DNA of 64,000 nucleotides from Syntrophus buswellii (GCF_046097065.1 NZ_CP175563.1:2542001-2606000), one strand, 5' to 3'; numbered from the stretch's first letter, positions 51,989 to 61,628 are shown. The notes: generated by a model not told the origin, from the letters alone. Made by a program: numbers and translations.

Positions 51989-53902
51989 CTAGAAATGCGC
52001 CGGCAGATAGATCGTAAAGGTCGTTCCCACTCCCACTTTGGATGACAGGGACATATATCCGTCATGCTTCTTGATGATGGAATAGCAAATGGCCAATCCA
52101 AGCCCCGTCCCCTTGACGTTTTCCGCAGGTTTTGTCGTAAAGTAAGGGTCAAAAACTTTGCGCTGGTATTCCTGGGGAATGCCCACCCCATGGTCATGGA
52201 AGGAGATCCGGATATAGGGCCCCTCTTTCAGGGAAGGCACTTCCTCGGCCGCAACAGTCGCATTTTCGGCACGGATGAGGATAAAGCCCCCTTCCGGCAT
52301 GGCCTCCTGGGCATTCATGATCAGCTGGCGAATGACTTTCTGCACTTGTCCCACATCAATCTCGAGAGGCCACAGGGAATCGGGAAATTCGAATTCGCAG
52401 CGGACGTTTGAACCGCTGAGGAAGAGGGCCACCGTATCCCGAAGAAAGGGGGCTGCCATGACTTTTTTCCGCAGGGGCCCCCCGGCCTGGGCAAAAGTGG
52501 TCAATCGATTCGTCAGTTCCTTGCCCTGGAGGCATATTTTTTCCGCTTGAATCATTTTTTCGTAAGCCGGGTCATCAGAGGCAAGATGGAGCTTCGCAAG
52601 GGACACGTTGCCCAGGATGGCAGCGAGCAAATTATTGAAATCATGGGCTATTCCACCAGTTAGAATGCCCACGGACTCAAGCTGCCTCGCCTTGACCATC
52701 TCTTCCTCCATGTGCTTACGATCCGTTATATCATGGATCAGAAAGTACAGGAGCTGCTCCCCCAAAATCTCAACCGGGCCGATATAGGCTTCGACATCCC
52801 TGACCTCACCGTTTGAAAGGCGGTTCAGAAAATAGAAATGCCCGCATTCCCGCTTTCTCGCCCTTTCCATATCCCGTAAAAGATGCTCTCGAGACAGGAT
52901 GCAGACGTCATCGATCGTTTTCGATTTCAGAACATCTTTGCTGTAGCCGTAGAACTGGCAGGCCGCCGAATTGGCATCCACAATCCGCCCTGTATTGGGA
53001 TTGATGAGCAGCATGGACCCGGCATTGTCTTCAAAAAGACAGCGGTAACGGGCCTCACGCTCCAGGAGTTCCTCCTCATCCCGCATGCGATCTTCAATAC
53101 CCCGGACAATCACCTCGATGAGCTTTCGATGCTTCTGGCTAAAAGAACTGGCGGCCGCTTCAACGGGAAAGACGGTTCCATTCTTCTTTTTATGGAGCCA
53201 TTTCCGGATATTCATTTCCGACGATTTCAGCAGAAGAGCCGCTTTGTCTGCCTCGACGGAAATATCCAGGATGCCGAGTCCCGTCATCTCCCCGGAGCTG
53301 TATCCATAAAGGTCAAGAGCGGCCGCATTGGCGTCGAGAATGGATCCCGTTTTTCTCTCAAAAAGCAAGATGGGATTGGCTGCGTATTCGAAGGTCCGCC
53401 GATAGCGCTGTTCATTCTCCTTCAAGGTCAGCATCTGCCGTGAGGCGGTATGATTCCGGCAGAGCCCGACCAGGGCGATCAATTGGCCGTTCGCATCAAA
53501 AAGGCCCTTGTTGGACTGCTCGATGAATCGTTCCCTTCCCTTCTGATCAATGATCTTGTATTCGTAACTGCGGGCGACGTTCCCCTCGAGCAAAGCCTCC
53601 CAATTTTCCTTGCAGTAGTCGAAATAGTCGGGGTGAATGATATCCCTGAGAAAAAGGGGCTTCCGGTAAAAATGTTCTGCCGGATAGCCGAACACATCGG
53701 TAATGTTGGGGCTGACGTATTCGTAGACGCCCCCGGGAATTCTGAGCAGAAGAATCGCATCATTGAGGTTTTCGAGAAGGAGGCGGTACCTTTCCGGCCC
53801 TTGAAGAATATCCGCACGAACGTCTTCCCCGGCGGAACTTACAGGTTGTGATGCCTGCTTCTTCATAAATTCCAGTTCGGCCAAGAACTGTTCTCTTGTC
53901 AT
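51989..53902 (-). CDS. Multi-PAS sensor histidine kinase
   Basis: 637 residues from the ATG at 53902; a GTG at 53917 (residue -5, with GGGAG ten bases upstream) is equally plausible. Three PAS domains: about 40-150 (LLENLNDAILLLRIPGGVYE, PNITDVFGYPAEHF), 170-280 (YRRTFEYAANPILLFERKTG) and 295-400 (CLFEDNAGSMLLINPNTGRI). The HisKA box is ESVGILTGGIAHDFNNLLAA, and the ATPase has LIMNAQEAMPEGGFI, ISFHDHGVGIPQEY and VKGTGLGLAICYSIIKKHDG. There are no membrane helices, so it is cytoplasmic. It lies between the debranching gene and the glycogen synthase gene, in the same direction; whether it senses carbon or redox state is unknown. A partner receiver is not encoded next to it. Confidence 0.94.
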   Translation of the reverse strand: MTREQFLAELEFMKKQASQPVSSAGEDVRADILQGPERYRLLLENLNDAILLLRIPGGVYEYVSPNITDVFGYPAEHFYRKPLFLRDIIHPDYFDYCKENWEALLEGNVARSYEYKIIDQKGRERFIEQSNKGLFDANGQLIALVGLCRNHTASRQMLTLKENEQRYRRTFEYAANPILLFERKTGSILDANAAALDLYGYSSGEMTGLGILDISVEADKAALLLKSSEMNIRKWLHKKKNGTVFPVEAAASSFSQKHRKLIEVIVRGIEDRMRDEEELLEREARYRCLFEDNAGSMLLINPNTGRIVDANSAACQFYGYSKDVLKSKTIDDVCILSREHLLRDMERARKRECGHFYFLNRLSNGEVRDVEAYIGPVEILGEQLLYFLIHDITDRKHMEEEMVKARQLESVGILTGGIAHDFNNLLAAILGNVSLAKLHLASDDPAYEKMIQAEKICLQGKELTNRLTTFAQAGGPLRKKVMAAPFLRDTVALFLSGSNVRCEFEFPDSLWPLEIDVGQVQKVIRQLIMNAQEAMPEGGFILIRAENATVAAEEVPSLKEGPYIRISFHDHGVGIPQEYQRKVFDPYFTTKPAENVKGTGLGLAICYSIIKKHDGYMSLSSKVGVGTTFTIYLPAHF

Positions 53903-54166
53903 GGATTTTCTCGCCACTATTTCGAGTCTCCCTGAAGCTCCACGGGGCAAAAGGCCCGGAGGTACGGAAATCGTTTCTTCGCCCGGCGGCATGATTCCCC
54001 CGTCAGGACAACGTCTCTCCCCGCCTGGTCCAAAGAGATCGTTATGTACACGGCAGCGTCATGGTTCCCTGACGGCCTGAGCGGCTTGTTTACGTACCAC
54101 GGCATACCGGTCTTTGCCAGAGCGGCGGCATCCGCTTGCAGTGCTTTTTTGCAGGGACCATTCCGG

Positions 54167-56158
54167 TCAGGCCGCATTATGAAGGCGAAGGTACAGCTGA
54201 ATCAATCCTGCCGTACTCCAGGCCTGGGCAATGCAACCCCCTGGCCTGTGGGGCGGATTGCCGTCGAAAACCTCGGAGACGCATCCGAGTCCGGCTTCAC
54301 CGATATGCCGTTCCATAAAGTTGCGGATGAGGCTCAATAAATATTGCTTTGTTTCGGCCGGATTTTCGGCGATGCGAAGGCAGGCCTCCCCGTAATGGGC
54401 CAGAAGCCAGGGCCATACCGTTCCCTGGTGATAGGCTCGATCACGGGTCGGCTGATCCCCCTCATAAATCCCCTGATAGTTCCAATCCTCAGCGCTGAGC
54501 GTTCTGAGCCCGACGGGGGTCAGGAGGTGATTTCGAGTACAGGAAACAATTCCCTTCCATTGATAGGGTTCCAGGGGTGAAAAGGGCAGGGAAACAGCCA
54601 ATATCTGATTGGGGCGTATCGTCCGGTCCAGAACCCCGTCACAATAAACATCGCCCAGATAGCCCTCCTCCTCAATCCAGAAGGTTTCTTTGAAGGCCTT
54701 GCGCAATCTCGCCAGCAGATCCTCCGGAAACAGCGGCGGTTCCTCGAACCGCTGCGCCAGTTCGGCGTAAAAGGACAAGGCGTTGTACCAGAGGGCATTG
54801 ATTTCCACAGGAATTCCATGCCTGGGCGTCACAGGACGCCCATGGACAATGGCATCCATCCAGGTCAGGGCATGCCAGCCATCGCCTGCGTAAAGAAGGC
54901 CCCGGTTGTCCATCCCGATGTTGAAGGATGTCCCTGCCATGTACGTTGAAATGATCCTTTTCATGGCCGGCCACATGTTTTCTTCGACGGCTTCCATGTC
55001 TCCCGTGTATTTCAGCATCTGCTGAACCGCCCAGAAGTACCACAGGGCCGTGTCCACCGTATTGTAGGCGTGTTCACCTCCACCTTCGGCAAAGTAGTTG
55101 GGCAGCAGGCCGTCCTTTTCACTGGAAGCGATCGCATTGAGGATCTCGATCCCCTCCCGGGATCGTCCGGAGCAGAAGGTCAGCCCCGGAAGGGAGATCA
55201 GCGTGTCCCGCCCCCAGTCCTGGAACCAGTGGTAACCGGCGATAACGCCGGGACGGCCCGAGGGCGTGCGGATCAGAAACTGCTGCCCGGCAAAGAGCAG
55301 GCGGCTCAAATGGTTTTTGTCTTCCTCGCTGTCAAGTTGCCCCCCGAAAGCGTCACAGGATTCGACAAGGTGGAGGCGCCTTTCCTCTTCAACCGTCCAG
55401 ATTTTTTTCAGCTGCCCTTTCAGCGGTGCTGTCGCTGCCGTCACGATGACCACGCTGCCCGTTTTCACCGGAACTTCCATGATGCCCGGGCAGAAAAGAT
55501 CCTCCCGCCAGTCATAACCGCGCCGCTCTTCAACGGGATACTCGAAATTCCGGTACCAAACCGGGCTAGGAGAAAAGGAGCTTTTAGCGTTGCTCTGGAA
55601 ATAAAGCGATGGAAGATCCCGGTACGGCTTCATGATGAAACCGTTTTTTGCTTCCCGGGCCTCCATGGACAATTCGGAATTCTCCTTCGTGAGGGCGTGA
55701 TGGTTTCGGAAGGCGACAAAGGGCTTCAATCTCAGGACGGCCTTCGGCGGGCATGCATCCACATCATACCGGATCAGGACACGGTTTTCCCCGGAAACCA
55801 TCAGAATGCTTTTCCGGATCTGAAGGTGTTCAGTGGCATAGATAAATCTGGGATAATCATCCCAGATATAAGCCTTCATGGGAAATTCCGGAGGGAAAAA
55901 CACTCCCGGATACTGATGGCAGGACAGGAAGATTTCCTCGGTCCCGGCCGAAAGGGAGTCCTCCACTTTTGAAAGAAGAACGTGACGCCCTGGAGGAGAA
56001 TTCAGGTTCGCAACCAAAAGACCGTGATATTTCCGGGTATGGCAATTCAGAAGCGTGCTGGAAGCGTAACCGCCCAGCCCGTTGGTTTCGAGCCATTCCA
56101 GTTCCAGGGCCGCTTCCCGGCTGCCCGGAACCTCTTGATCCCATTTCATCTGCATCAT
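54167..56158 (-). CDS. Glycogen debranching enzyme (archaeal/bacterial GH133 type)
   Basis: 663 residues, the normal length for this type. The N-terminal glucan-binding part has ALELEWLETNGLGGYASSTL and TRKYHGLLVANLNSPPGRHV. The catalytic alpha/alpha barrel has VIAGYHWFQDWGRDTLISLP with the conserved Trp/Asp run, NYFAEGGGEHAYNTVDTALW, and PNQILAVSLPFSPL with the QGTVWPWLLAHYGEA end. It hydrolyses alpha-1,6 branches. GGGAGG lies seven bases from the ATG. It follows lolA by about 40 bases and probably shares a transcript with it; its substrate is the polymer made and cut by the downstream fusion protein. Confidence 0.94.
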   Translation of the reverse strand: MMQMKWDQEVPGSREAALELEWLETNGLGGYASSTLLNCHTRKYHGLLVANLNSPPGRHVLLSKVEDSLSAGTEEIFLSCHQYPGVFFPPEFPMKAYIWDDYPRFIYATEHLQIRKSILMVSGENRVLIRYDVDACPPKAVLRLKPFVAFRNHHALTKENSELSMEAREAKNGFIMKPYRDLPSLYFQSNAKSSFSPSPVWYRNFEYPVEERRGYDWREDLFCPGIMEVPVKTGSVVIVTAATAPLKGQLKKIWTVEEERRLHLVESCDAFGGQLDSEEDKNHLSRLLFAGQQFLIRTPSGRPGVIAGYHWFQDWGRDTLISLPGLTFCSGRSREGIEILNAIASSEKDGLLPNYFAEGGGEHAYNTVDTALWYFWAVQQMLKYTGDMEAVEENMWPAMKRIISTYMAGTSFNIGMDNRGLLYAGDGWHALTWMDAIVHGRPVTPRHGIPVEINALWYNALSFYAELAQRFEEPPLFPEDLLARLRKAFKETFWIEEEGYLGDVYCDGVLDRTIRPNQILAVSLPFSPLEPYQWKGIVSCTRNHLLTPVGLRTLSAEDWNYQGIYEGDQPTRDRAYHQGTVWPWLLAHYGEACLRIAENPAETKQYLLSLIRNFMERHIGEAGLGCVSEVFDGNPPHRPGGCIAQAWSTAGLIQLYLRLHNAA

Positions 56159-56201
56159 CGCTGCACCTCCCCTCTGCGTTTGATCAAACCGTCACTCCGC
56201 C

Positions 56202-56915
56202 TTACGGCATGTTAAAGACCTCCACCCCCGCGGGCACACTGAAGTTGAACAAGCGGTCTGAAAGTCCCGTGTTCGTCCGGATATTTCCGAATCGAATCCG
56301 GGTGGCGTTGCCGTACGGATCGGTAAAACTGCCCTCCAGAATCTGATAACTCTTTCTGTCCACAACCAGGTTGAGCTGATCCGTCCCCAGGCCCGGGGCT
56401 TTCGGAACCAGTTTCAATCGATAGTTCCCCTCCTGATCGACGGCGCCCGACTCGGCAAAGCTGACGCGAAAATCTTCACGGAGCTTCCCCATGCCGGAAA
56501 GAAAACGAACGGCCATTTTCGATTTGTAGATCGCATCGGCATTCTGAACATAAACAACGGAGTCCCCGGGCATATAGAGCCAGGCCTTCTGAGGATTGAC
56601 AATCAGTTTCTTGATCCCGGGTTTCTGATAATCCCAGTACATCCGCCGAGGATTCTTCAGATAAAGAATTCCTTCCTCACGATCCGTTTTTCCTACGGAT
56701 TTCAGGCTCACTTCCTGGACAAAGGAAGCCTTCAGATCACGGGTCCGCTCGTAAGCCGCCTGCATCCGGCTGATGACGGCCGGAAGCGATGGGGCATCCG
56801 CTGCCTGCAGACAGCTTCCCTGCCCAGGCAGGATAGCCGGGAAAAGCAGGAACGCGATGGCCAGAACCCAGTACGGCAACAGGTTTTTCGTTCTTCCCAA
56901 AAGATTCATTTTCAT
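56202..56915 (-). CDS. lolA: Outer-membrane lipoprotein carrier protein
   Basis: 237 residues with a signal peptide (LPYWVLAIAFLLFPAILPGQ). The mature LolA fold has LPAVISRMQAAYERTRDLKA with SFVQEVSL, then REEGILYLKNPRRMYWDYQK, AWLYMPGDSVVYVQN and LVVDRKSYQILEGSFTDPYG. It ferries lipoproteins from LolCDE to the outer membrane. The length is slightly above the E. coli form. It is the first gene of the leftward cluster that continues with debranching enzyme; the functional link between the two is not obvious. A promoter with TTGAAA, 18 bases and TATCAA is likely at 56946-56975. Confidence 0.93.
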   Translation of the reverse strand: MKMNLLGRTKNLLPYWVLAIAFLLFPAILPGQGSCLQAADAPSLPAVISRMQAAYERTRDLKASFVQEVSLKSVGKTDREEGILYLKNPRRMYWDYQKPGIKKLIVNPQKAWLYMPGDSVVYVQNADAIYKSKMAVRFLSGMGKLREDFRVSFAESGAVDQEGNYRLKLVPKAPGLGTDQLNLVVDRKSYQILEGSFTDPYGNATRIRFGNIRTNTGLSDRLFNFSVPAGVEVFNMP

Positions 56916-56945
56916 AGAAAATCCAACTTTATTTTTGATTTAATG

Positions 56946-56975
56946 TTGATAGGAGGGGCTGTCGCAATTTTTCAA
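56946..56975 (-). promoter_or_regulatory. Possible lolA promoter
   Basis: TTGAAA (56975-56970), an 18-base spacer and TATCAA (56951-56946) on the minus strand, about 30 bases upstream of the lolA ATG. Confidence 0.35.
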
Positions 56976-57092
56976 GAATTTCGGCATAAAAGAGCTATCT
57001 ACTTAATATTGCTCATTATATTATTGCCTAATTCTTATGCAAGTCGGTCTATATTCGTAACAATTATAGACTTACCCAACGTATCAACAGTT

Positions 57093-57128
57093 TTATCCAC
57101 AGGCTTTTCCACAGGATTGTGGATGAGA
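57093..57128. promoter_or_regulatory. Cluster of three DnaA-box-like sites
   Basis: TTATCCACA at 57093-57101 is a perfect consensus DnaA box. TTTTCCACA follows at 57105-57113, and an inverted TGTGGATGA lies at about 57119-57127. All sit in 36 bases next to an AT-rich stretch (about 56960-57090), in the gap between lolA and ilvE. It could be a DnaA titration or regulatory site or part of an origin. Confidence 0.6.
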
Positions 57129-57142
57129 TCCCCGGGCATCTT

Positions 57143-58219
57143 CTAACCGGCGATTTTAATCCTCCAACCGAATGGATCCTCTTTTTCTCCACACTGAATC
57201 CCTATAATTTCTTCATAAAGCTGCCGGGTCAGTGCCCCCGTTTTCCCGTCATTAACAAGGTATTCCTTTCCCTGATAAAAAAACTGGCCGACGGGAGACA
57301 CGACGGCAGCCGTGCCGGATGCAAAGATTTCCCTGAGCATTCCGGTCTCGACGGCCCGGAGGATTTCATCCATAGAAATCCTCCTTTCCGAGACCGTCCG
57401 GCCCATGCGCCGGGCAATCTGGATGACGGAATCCCGGGTCACTCCGGCCAGGATGGTCCCCTCCAGAGGGGGCGTGACCAGTTCATCGCCTATGAGGAAA
57501 AAGATATTGCTGGTTCCCACCTCTTCGACATATTTCTTCTCGATGGCATCCAGCCATAAGACCTGAGTATAGCCGATTTTGATGGCGATCTGGCTTGCAT
57601 AAAGACTGGCGGCATAATTGCCCGCATTCTTGCAGTTTCCCGTCCCTCCACGCACCGAACGGACATATTCCTCGCTGACATAGATTTTCGTCGGATTGAA
57701 GCCTTCCTGATAATAGGCCCCCACCGGTCCGACAATGATGAAAAAGAGGTACCGGTCCGATGGATGAACCCCAAGGGCCGCCTCCGTGGCGATCATGGTC
57801 GGCCGGATATACAGGGACGTTCCACGTCCGTTGGGGATCCAGTCCTTTTCAAGAAGAACCAGCTTCACAACAGCCTCCTGGAACAGATCCGGGTCCACTC
57901 CGGGCATGCACAGCCGTTCTGCCGACCTGTTCATGCGCCGGATGTTCTCCTGCGGGCGGAACAGGTAGATTTCTCCGTCCCGGCCGCGATAGGCCTTCAT
58001 CCCTTCAAAGATTTCCTGGCCGTAATGAAGACACATGGCCGTCGGATCCAGGCAGAGAGGCCGGTAGGGACCGATCTCCGCATTTTCCCAACCCCCCTTT
58101 GAAGTATATGTCATCGTGAACATATGATCCGTAAAAAATTTACCGAATCCCAATCTCGCTTCATCAGCCGGTTTCTCTTTTCTGGTTTCCGGCGGGGCCG
58201 GATTCACTCTAATCTCCAT
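57143..58219 (-). CDS. ilvE: Branched-chain amino acid aminotransferase (class IV PLP)
   Basis: 358 residues from the ATG at 58219 (AAGGAG nine bases away); the ATG at 58225 is closer to the box. Motifs: LCLDPTAMCLHYGQEIFEGM with KAYRG, IFFLIGDELVTPPLEGTILA with GVTRDSV (phosphate-binding), and SVRGGTGNCKNAGNYAASLY, whose Lys should form the aldimine. It is of the eukaryote-like BCAT branch. It transaminates Leu, Ile and Val with 2-oxoglutarate in the cytoplasm. The gene sits alone, with the DnaA-box cluster directly after its 3' end, and comM upstream. Confidence 0.95.
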   Translation of the reverse strand: MEIRVNPAPPETRKEKPADEARLGFGKFFTDHMFTMTYTSKGGWENAEIGPYRPLCLDPTAMCLHYGQEIFEGMKAYRGRDGEIYLFRPQENIRRMNRSAERLCMPGVDPDLFQEAVVKLVLLEKDWIPNGRGTSLYIRPTMIATEAALGVHPSDRYLFFIIVGPVGAYYQEGFNPTKIYVSEEYVRSVRGGTGNCKNAGNYAASLYASQIAIKIGYTQVLWLDAIEKKYVEEVGTSNIFFLIGDELVTPPLEGTILAGVTRDSVIQIARRMGRTVSERRISMDEILRAVETGMLREIFASGTAAVVSPVGQFFYQGKEYLVNDGKTGALTRQLYEEIIGIQCGEKEDPFGWRIKIAG

Positions 58220-58328
58220 ACCCATTGTCTCCTTAATGAATTCCGTTTTCTTTCCAAGTCAAGCGATTCGGAATAATAGAATGTTCATTTTTTTTTATCA
58301 AACGGTATTTCCTTTCGTTCCATATCGG

Positions 58329-59858
58329 CTATATCCGGTAGGAATCAAGGCTCCGGTACTGAATCGCCTCTGCAACATGGCGGGTCGCGATCGCGTCGCA
58401 CTCTTCAAGATCGGCAATCGTGCGGGAAACCTTCAGAATCCGGGTAAAGGCCCTGGCGCTGAGGCCAAGACGCTCCATGGCCATTTCCAGAAGCCGGTGG
58501 GAGTCCTCGTCAAGGGCGCAGAAATCGTGGATCTTCCGATCGGGCAACCGGGCGTTGCAAGGCGTTCTACTCCCGGCCATCCGCTCCTGCTGCCTTTTCC
58601 TCGCCCGCAGAACCCGCTCCGCTATGACTTTCGACGACTCGCCGTTGTATGGTCCTGTGAGCTCCCGGTATTTCACCGAAGACACCAGGACGTGAATATC
58701 GATCCGATCCAGTAGAGGACCCGACAACCGGGCCTGATACTGGCGTATCTGCCTCGGAGAACAACGGCATGTGCGGCCGGGGTCGCCGTGATATCCGCAG
58801 GGGCAAGGATTCATCGCCGCAACCAGCATAAACCTTGCGGGAAAGGAAGCGGTCATCGATGCCCGGGTGACGGTCACGGAACCGTTTTCCAAGGGTTGCC
58901 TCAGGGCCTCCAGGGCGTTTTTGCGGAACTCCGGAAGCTCGTCAAGAAACAACACCCCGTGGTGAGCAAGGCTGATTTCCCCCGGCCGCGGATTCTGCCC
59001 TCCTCCGACCAGCCCGGCATCGGAAATCGTATGATGAGGTGCCCGGAAAGGGCGGGAGCCGATCAGCACTTCGTCCCTGTCGAGAAGTCCCGCGACAGAA
59101 TAAATCTTCGTTATTTCCACCGCCTCTTCGAAGGTCAGTGGGGGAAGGATGGATGGAAGGCGCTCGGCCAGCATCGTTTTTCCGGACCCCGGCGAACCGA
59201 TCATCAGGAGATTGTGACCGCCTGCTGCGGCTATTTCCATCGCCCGCTTCGCCTGATCCTGCCCTCGGATTTCACGAAAATCCCCTCCGGCCCGGGGCGA
59301 CCTTTCCCAGAGACGTTCGCTGCCGGATGAGACGGGATGTATATCGCCGACCCCATTGAAGTAATCGACAATCTCAGGGAGGGTTTTAATGGCGATGACC
59401 TCAATTCCCTGGACCATGGCCGCTTCGGAGGCATTCTCCTCCGGAACGACCAGACCGCGGAAATTCAGATTCCTGGCCAGTTGCGCCGCAGACAGAACCC
59501 CGTTGACCCCTTTGACCGTTCCATCCAGGGACAGCTCGCCCATCAGCATGTAGTCCCTGGCGCCGTCTCCGGGGATGACCCCTTCCGCAGACAGGACAGC
59601 CAGGGCGATGGGAAGGTCGAACCCGGTCCCTTCCTTTCGAATATCCGCGGGGGCAAGATTGACCGTCACATGGTTTCGGGGAAAGCTGTAGCCGGAATTC
59701 CGGATGGCCGCCCGGATGCGATCCTTGCTTTCTTTCACAGCGGCATCGGGCAATCCAACCGTGGAGAACTGGGGCAGACCGCGGGCAACGTCCACCTCAA
59801 CCACCACCGGGTAGGAATCGATTCCTACCAGTGTGGCGCTGCTTACCTTGACCATCAT
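58329..59858 (-). CDS. comM: YifB/ComM family Mg-chelatase-like ATPase
   Basis: 509 residues; the ATG at 59858 has GGAG ten bases upstream and gives the usual start MMVKVSSATLVGIDSYPVVV. An N-terminal Lon-protease-like fold (GLPDAAVKESKDRIRAAIRN, LPIALAVLSAEGV) precedes the AAA+ core: Walker A LLMIGSPGSGKTMLAERLPS, Walker B HGVLFLDELPEF, and sensor RFMLVAAMNPCPCGYHGDPG with two Cys pairs. The end is LSARAFTRILKVSRTIADLE. In competent bacteria ComM drives branch migration during transformation; here it may assist recombination generally. Transcribed in the same direction as ilvE, 109 bases away. Confidence 0.95.
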   Translation of the reverse strand: MMVKVSSATLVGIDSYPVVVEVDVARGLPQFSTVGLPDAAVKESKDRIRAAIRNSGYSFPRNHVTVNLAPADIRKEGTGFDLPIALAVLSAEGVIPGDGARDYMLMGELSLDGTVKGVNGVLSAAQLARNLNFRGLVVPEENASEAAMVQGIEVIAIKTLPEIVDYFNGVGDIHPVSSGSERLWERSPRAGGDFREIRGQDQAKRAMEIAAAGGHNLLMIGSPGSGKTMLAERLPSILPPLTFEEAVEITKIYSVAGLLDRDEVLIGSRPFRAPHHTISDAGLVGGGQNPRPGEISLAHHGVLFLDELPEFRKNALEALRQPLENGSVTVTRASMTASFPARFMLVAAMNPCPCGYHGDPGRTCRCSPRQIRQYQARLSGPLLDRIDIHVLVSSVKYRELTGPYNGESSKVIAERVLRARKRQQERMAGSRTPCNARLPDRKIHDFCALDEDSHRLLEMAMERLGLSARAFTRILKVSRTIADLEECDAIATRHVAEAIQYRSLDSYRI

Positions 59859-60093
59859 GGTTTTTCTTCTCCGCAGATGATACCGTCGCACCCATGAGTT
59901 CGGACGACAGCCCCGTCTGCGAGCGCATCATGCTTCATAATGGTTTTTCCTTAAAGATTTTCCTCTAATCCTGCTGGTAATAAGCGCCTAAAACTTACCG
60001 AACAAGAAGAGTTCTGGCAAGTTAATTCTAACTTCATGCCAGAAATTTGCCGTCTTGACGAATAAAATAGCCTGTGTTAGAGTCCATCCCAGC

Positions 60094-60127
60094 TTGACGG
60101 ATTCAATACGTACAACATTGATATAAT
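60094..60127 (+). promoter_or_regulatory. Possible moaC promoter with extended -10
   Basis: TGATATAAT (extended -10, TATAAT at 60122-60127) lies about 35 bases before moaC. A TTGACG at 60094-60099 is 22 bases upstream, too far for an ordinary -35, so the extended -10 may suffice. Confidence 0.4.
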
Positions 60128-60159
60128 TAAGTATTTTATAAACGAAAGATTCAAACCGG

Positions 60160-60684
60160 ATGATGAACAGCAAAGAAAAGGCCGGGCTTTCCCACCTTGA
60201 CGATCAGGGTCAGGCCAAAATGGTGGATGTAACCGCCAAGGTTGAAACAACCCGTGAGGCGGTGGCCTGTGGCCTCGTCAGGATGCAGCCCTCAACCGTG
60301 AGGCTTATTCTGGAGGGTGGATTCCCGAAGGGGGATGTGTTCAGTGTGGCCAGAGTAGCAGGGATCATGGCCGCCAAGAAGACCTGGGAATTGATTCCAC
60401 TATGCCACCCGCTGATGCTGACCGGCATTGACGTTTCCTTCAGCAGCACCCCGGAGCGCGGAGAAATCGCCCTCGAGGCACGCGTTAAAACCGTCGGCAA
60501 GACGGGAGTGGAAATGGAAGCCCTGACCGCCGTCAGTGTCGCAGCCCTGACCATCTACGACATGTGCAAAGCCGTTGACCGGGAAATGGTGATTTCGGAA
60601 ATCTTCCTGCAGTCCAAGCAGGGCGGCAGGAGTGGAACCTTCATTCGGTCCGGCGTCTTGCCGCCTTCCGCATCCGGATCATGA
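60160..60684 (+). CDS. moaC: Cyclic pyranopterin monophosphate synthase
   Basis: 174 residues. DDQGQAKMVDVTAKVETTRE is the family start, then KGDVFSVARVAGIMAAKKTW, LIPLCHPLMLTGIDVSF with conserved His, and GVEMEALTAVSVAALTIYDM with CKAVD as the catalytic Lys/Asp end. With MoaA it converts GTP to cPMP for molybdenum (or tungsten) cofactor. The first ATG at 60160 or the next at 60163 may be used; no clear ribosome-binding site. Other moa genes are not seen. It is followed by an unrelated membrane protein gene. Confidence 0.95.
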   Translation: MMNSKEKAGLSHLDDQGQAKMVDVTAKVETTREAVACGLVRMQPSTVRLILEGGFPKGDVFSVARVAGIMAAKKTWELIPLCHPLMLTGIDVSFSSTPERGEIALEARVKTVGKTGVEMEALTAVSVAALTIYDMCKAVDREMVISEIFLQSKQGGRSGTFIRSGVLPPSASGS

Positions 60685-60760
60685 GGGATTGTCATTTCGA
60701 CCTTTTCAGCGGCCCACCCCTGCCTTCAGGAAATGGACAGTCTCTCAAGGTGATCCTTTC

Positions 60761-61276
60761 ATGGAAAACAAGGTTTACGCAATAAGGAAGCTTCTGGCTG
60801 TTTCTTTCGGCGTGGATGTTCTGTTGTTATGCGTGCTTTTCGCTCTTTCTTTCCTTGTCGGGGGATCATCCCTGGAAAGAATGATTCTGGCCGTCTTTTT
60901 AATACCCTCCCTCTATGTCTTCTGCGAACTTTACTCACGGAAGATCATTCTGCATAGCCAGGGCATCCGGCTGGAAAAATTTCTGCGCAGCAAGGAACTG
61001 AAGTGGTCTGACATCACCAATGTCGGGATTCTGGCCCTCCACTCGCGGACGTATCTCCTGTTGACCACGGTGAAGGGCTTTGTGAGCATTTCCAATACCT
61101 ATGAGAATTTTACGGATCTTCTTCAGGATATTTCCGGCCATGTCGATCCGGATAAGGTGGAAGAGGAGGTTCGCAGGCAGATGAGCGATCCACAGGTTCA
61201 CCGCTTCGAAAATCTCAAGATCTGGATTGCCGCATTGGTTCTACTGATTCTCATCCTTTTCAGATTGTTTCATTGA
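60761..61276 (+). CDS. Membrane protein with PH-like domain between helices
   Basis: 171 residues. Two membrane helices at about 10-55 (LLLCVLFALSFLVGG and MILAVFLIPSLYVFCELY) are followed by a beta-rich part, RKIILHSQGIRLEKFLRSKE and LKWSDITNVGILAL, reminiscent of bacterial PH (bPH_2/YdbT-type) domains. A third helix closes the chain (IWIAALVLLILILFRLFH). No function can be assigned. AAGG lies upstream of the ATG. The gene sits between moaC and the Fis-type gene and may be cotranscribed with both. Confidence 0.65.
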   Translation: MENKVYAIRKLLAVSFGVDVLLLCVLFALSFLVGGSSLERMILAVFLIPSLYVFCELYSRKIILHSQGIRLEKFLRSKELKWSDITNVGILALHSRTYLLLTTVKGFVSISNTYENFTDLLQDISGHVDPDKVEEEVRRQMSDPQVHRFENLKIWIAALVLLILILFRLFH

Positions 61277-61319
61277 TCCTTTTGTTCCTGTCAGCTTCAG
61301 AAAGGAGTGAATTTTTCCC

Positions 61320-61628
61320 ATGAATTGTGCTGATCACCATCATCTTGCTGCAGAAGCGGATCAAGAAGTTCCTTCCTCGCCTACCTGCGTCTTTGAGAAA
61401 ATCCTGCAGAAACAGTTTGAAGATATGGCAACGGTCCTTGAGTCCAGGGACTCCGGTCGAAGCACACTTTACGAGGACATCATGGCCATGGTTGAACGCA
61501 GCCTGTTCCGGATTGCCCTGCAACGCAATCATCATGTTAAAAGCGCCGCATCGGCATATCTGGGCATTAACCGGAACACCTTTCAAAAGAAAATGATCAA
61601 GCTGGGCCTGGACTCTTCAAAGCCCTGA
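61320..61628 (+). CDS. Fis-type DNA-binding protein
   Basis: 102 residues. The C-terminal 40 residues are a Fis/NtrC helix-turn-helix: RIALQRNHHVKSAASAYLGI followed by NRNTFQKKMIKLGL. The upstream part (TLYEDIMAMVERSLF) is the linker helix seen in Fis. The N-terminal 40 residues are variable. It may act as a nucleoid protein or a local activator. A GAAAGGAG precedes the ATG. It lies about 40 bases after the membrane protein gene. Confidence 0.88.
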   Translation: MNCADHHHLAAEADQEVPSSPTCVFEKILQKQFEDMATVLESRDSGRSTLYEDIMAMVERSLFRIALQRNHHVKSAASAYLGINRNTFQKKMIKLGLDSSKP

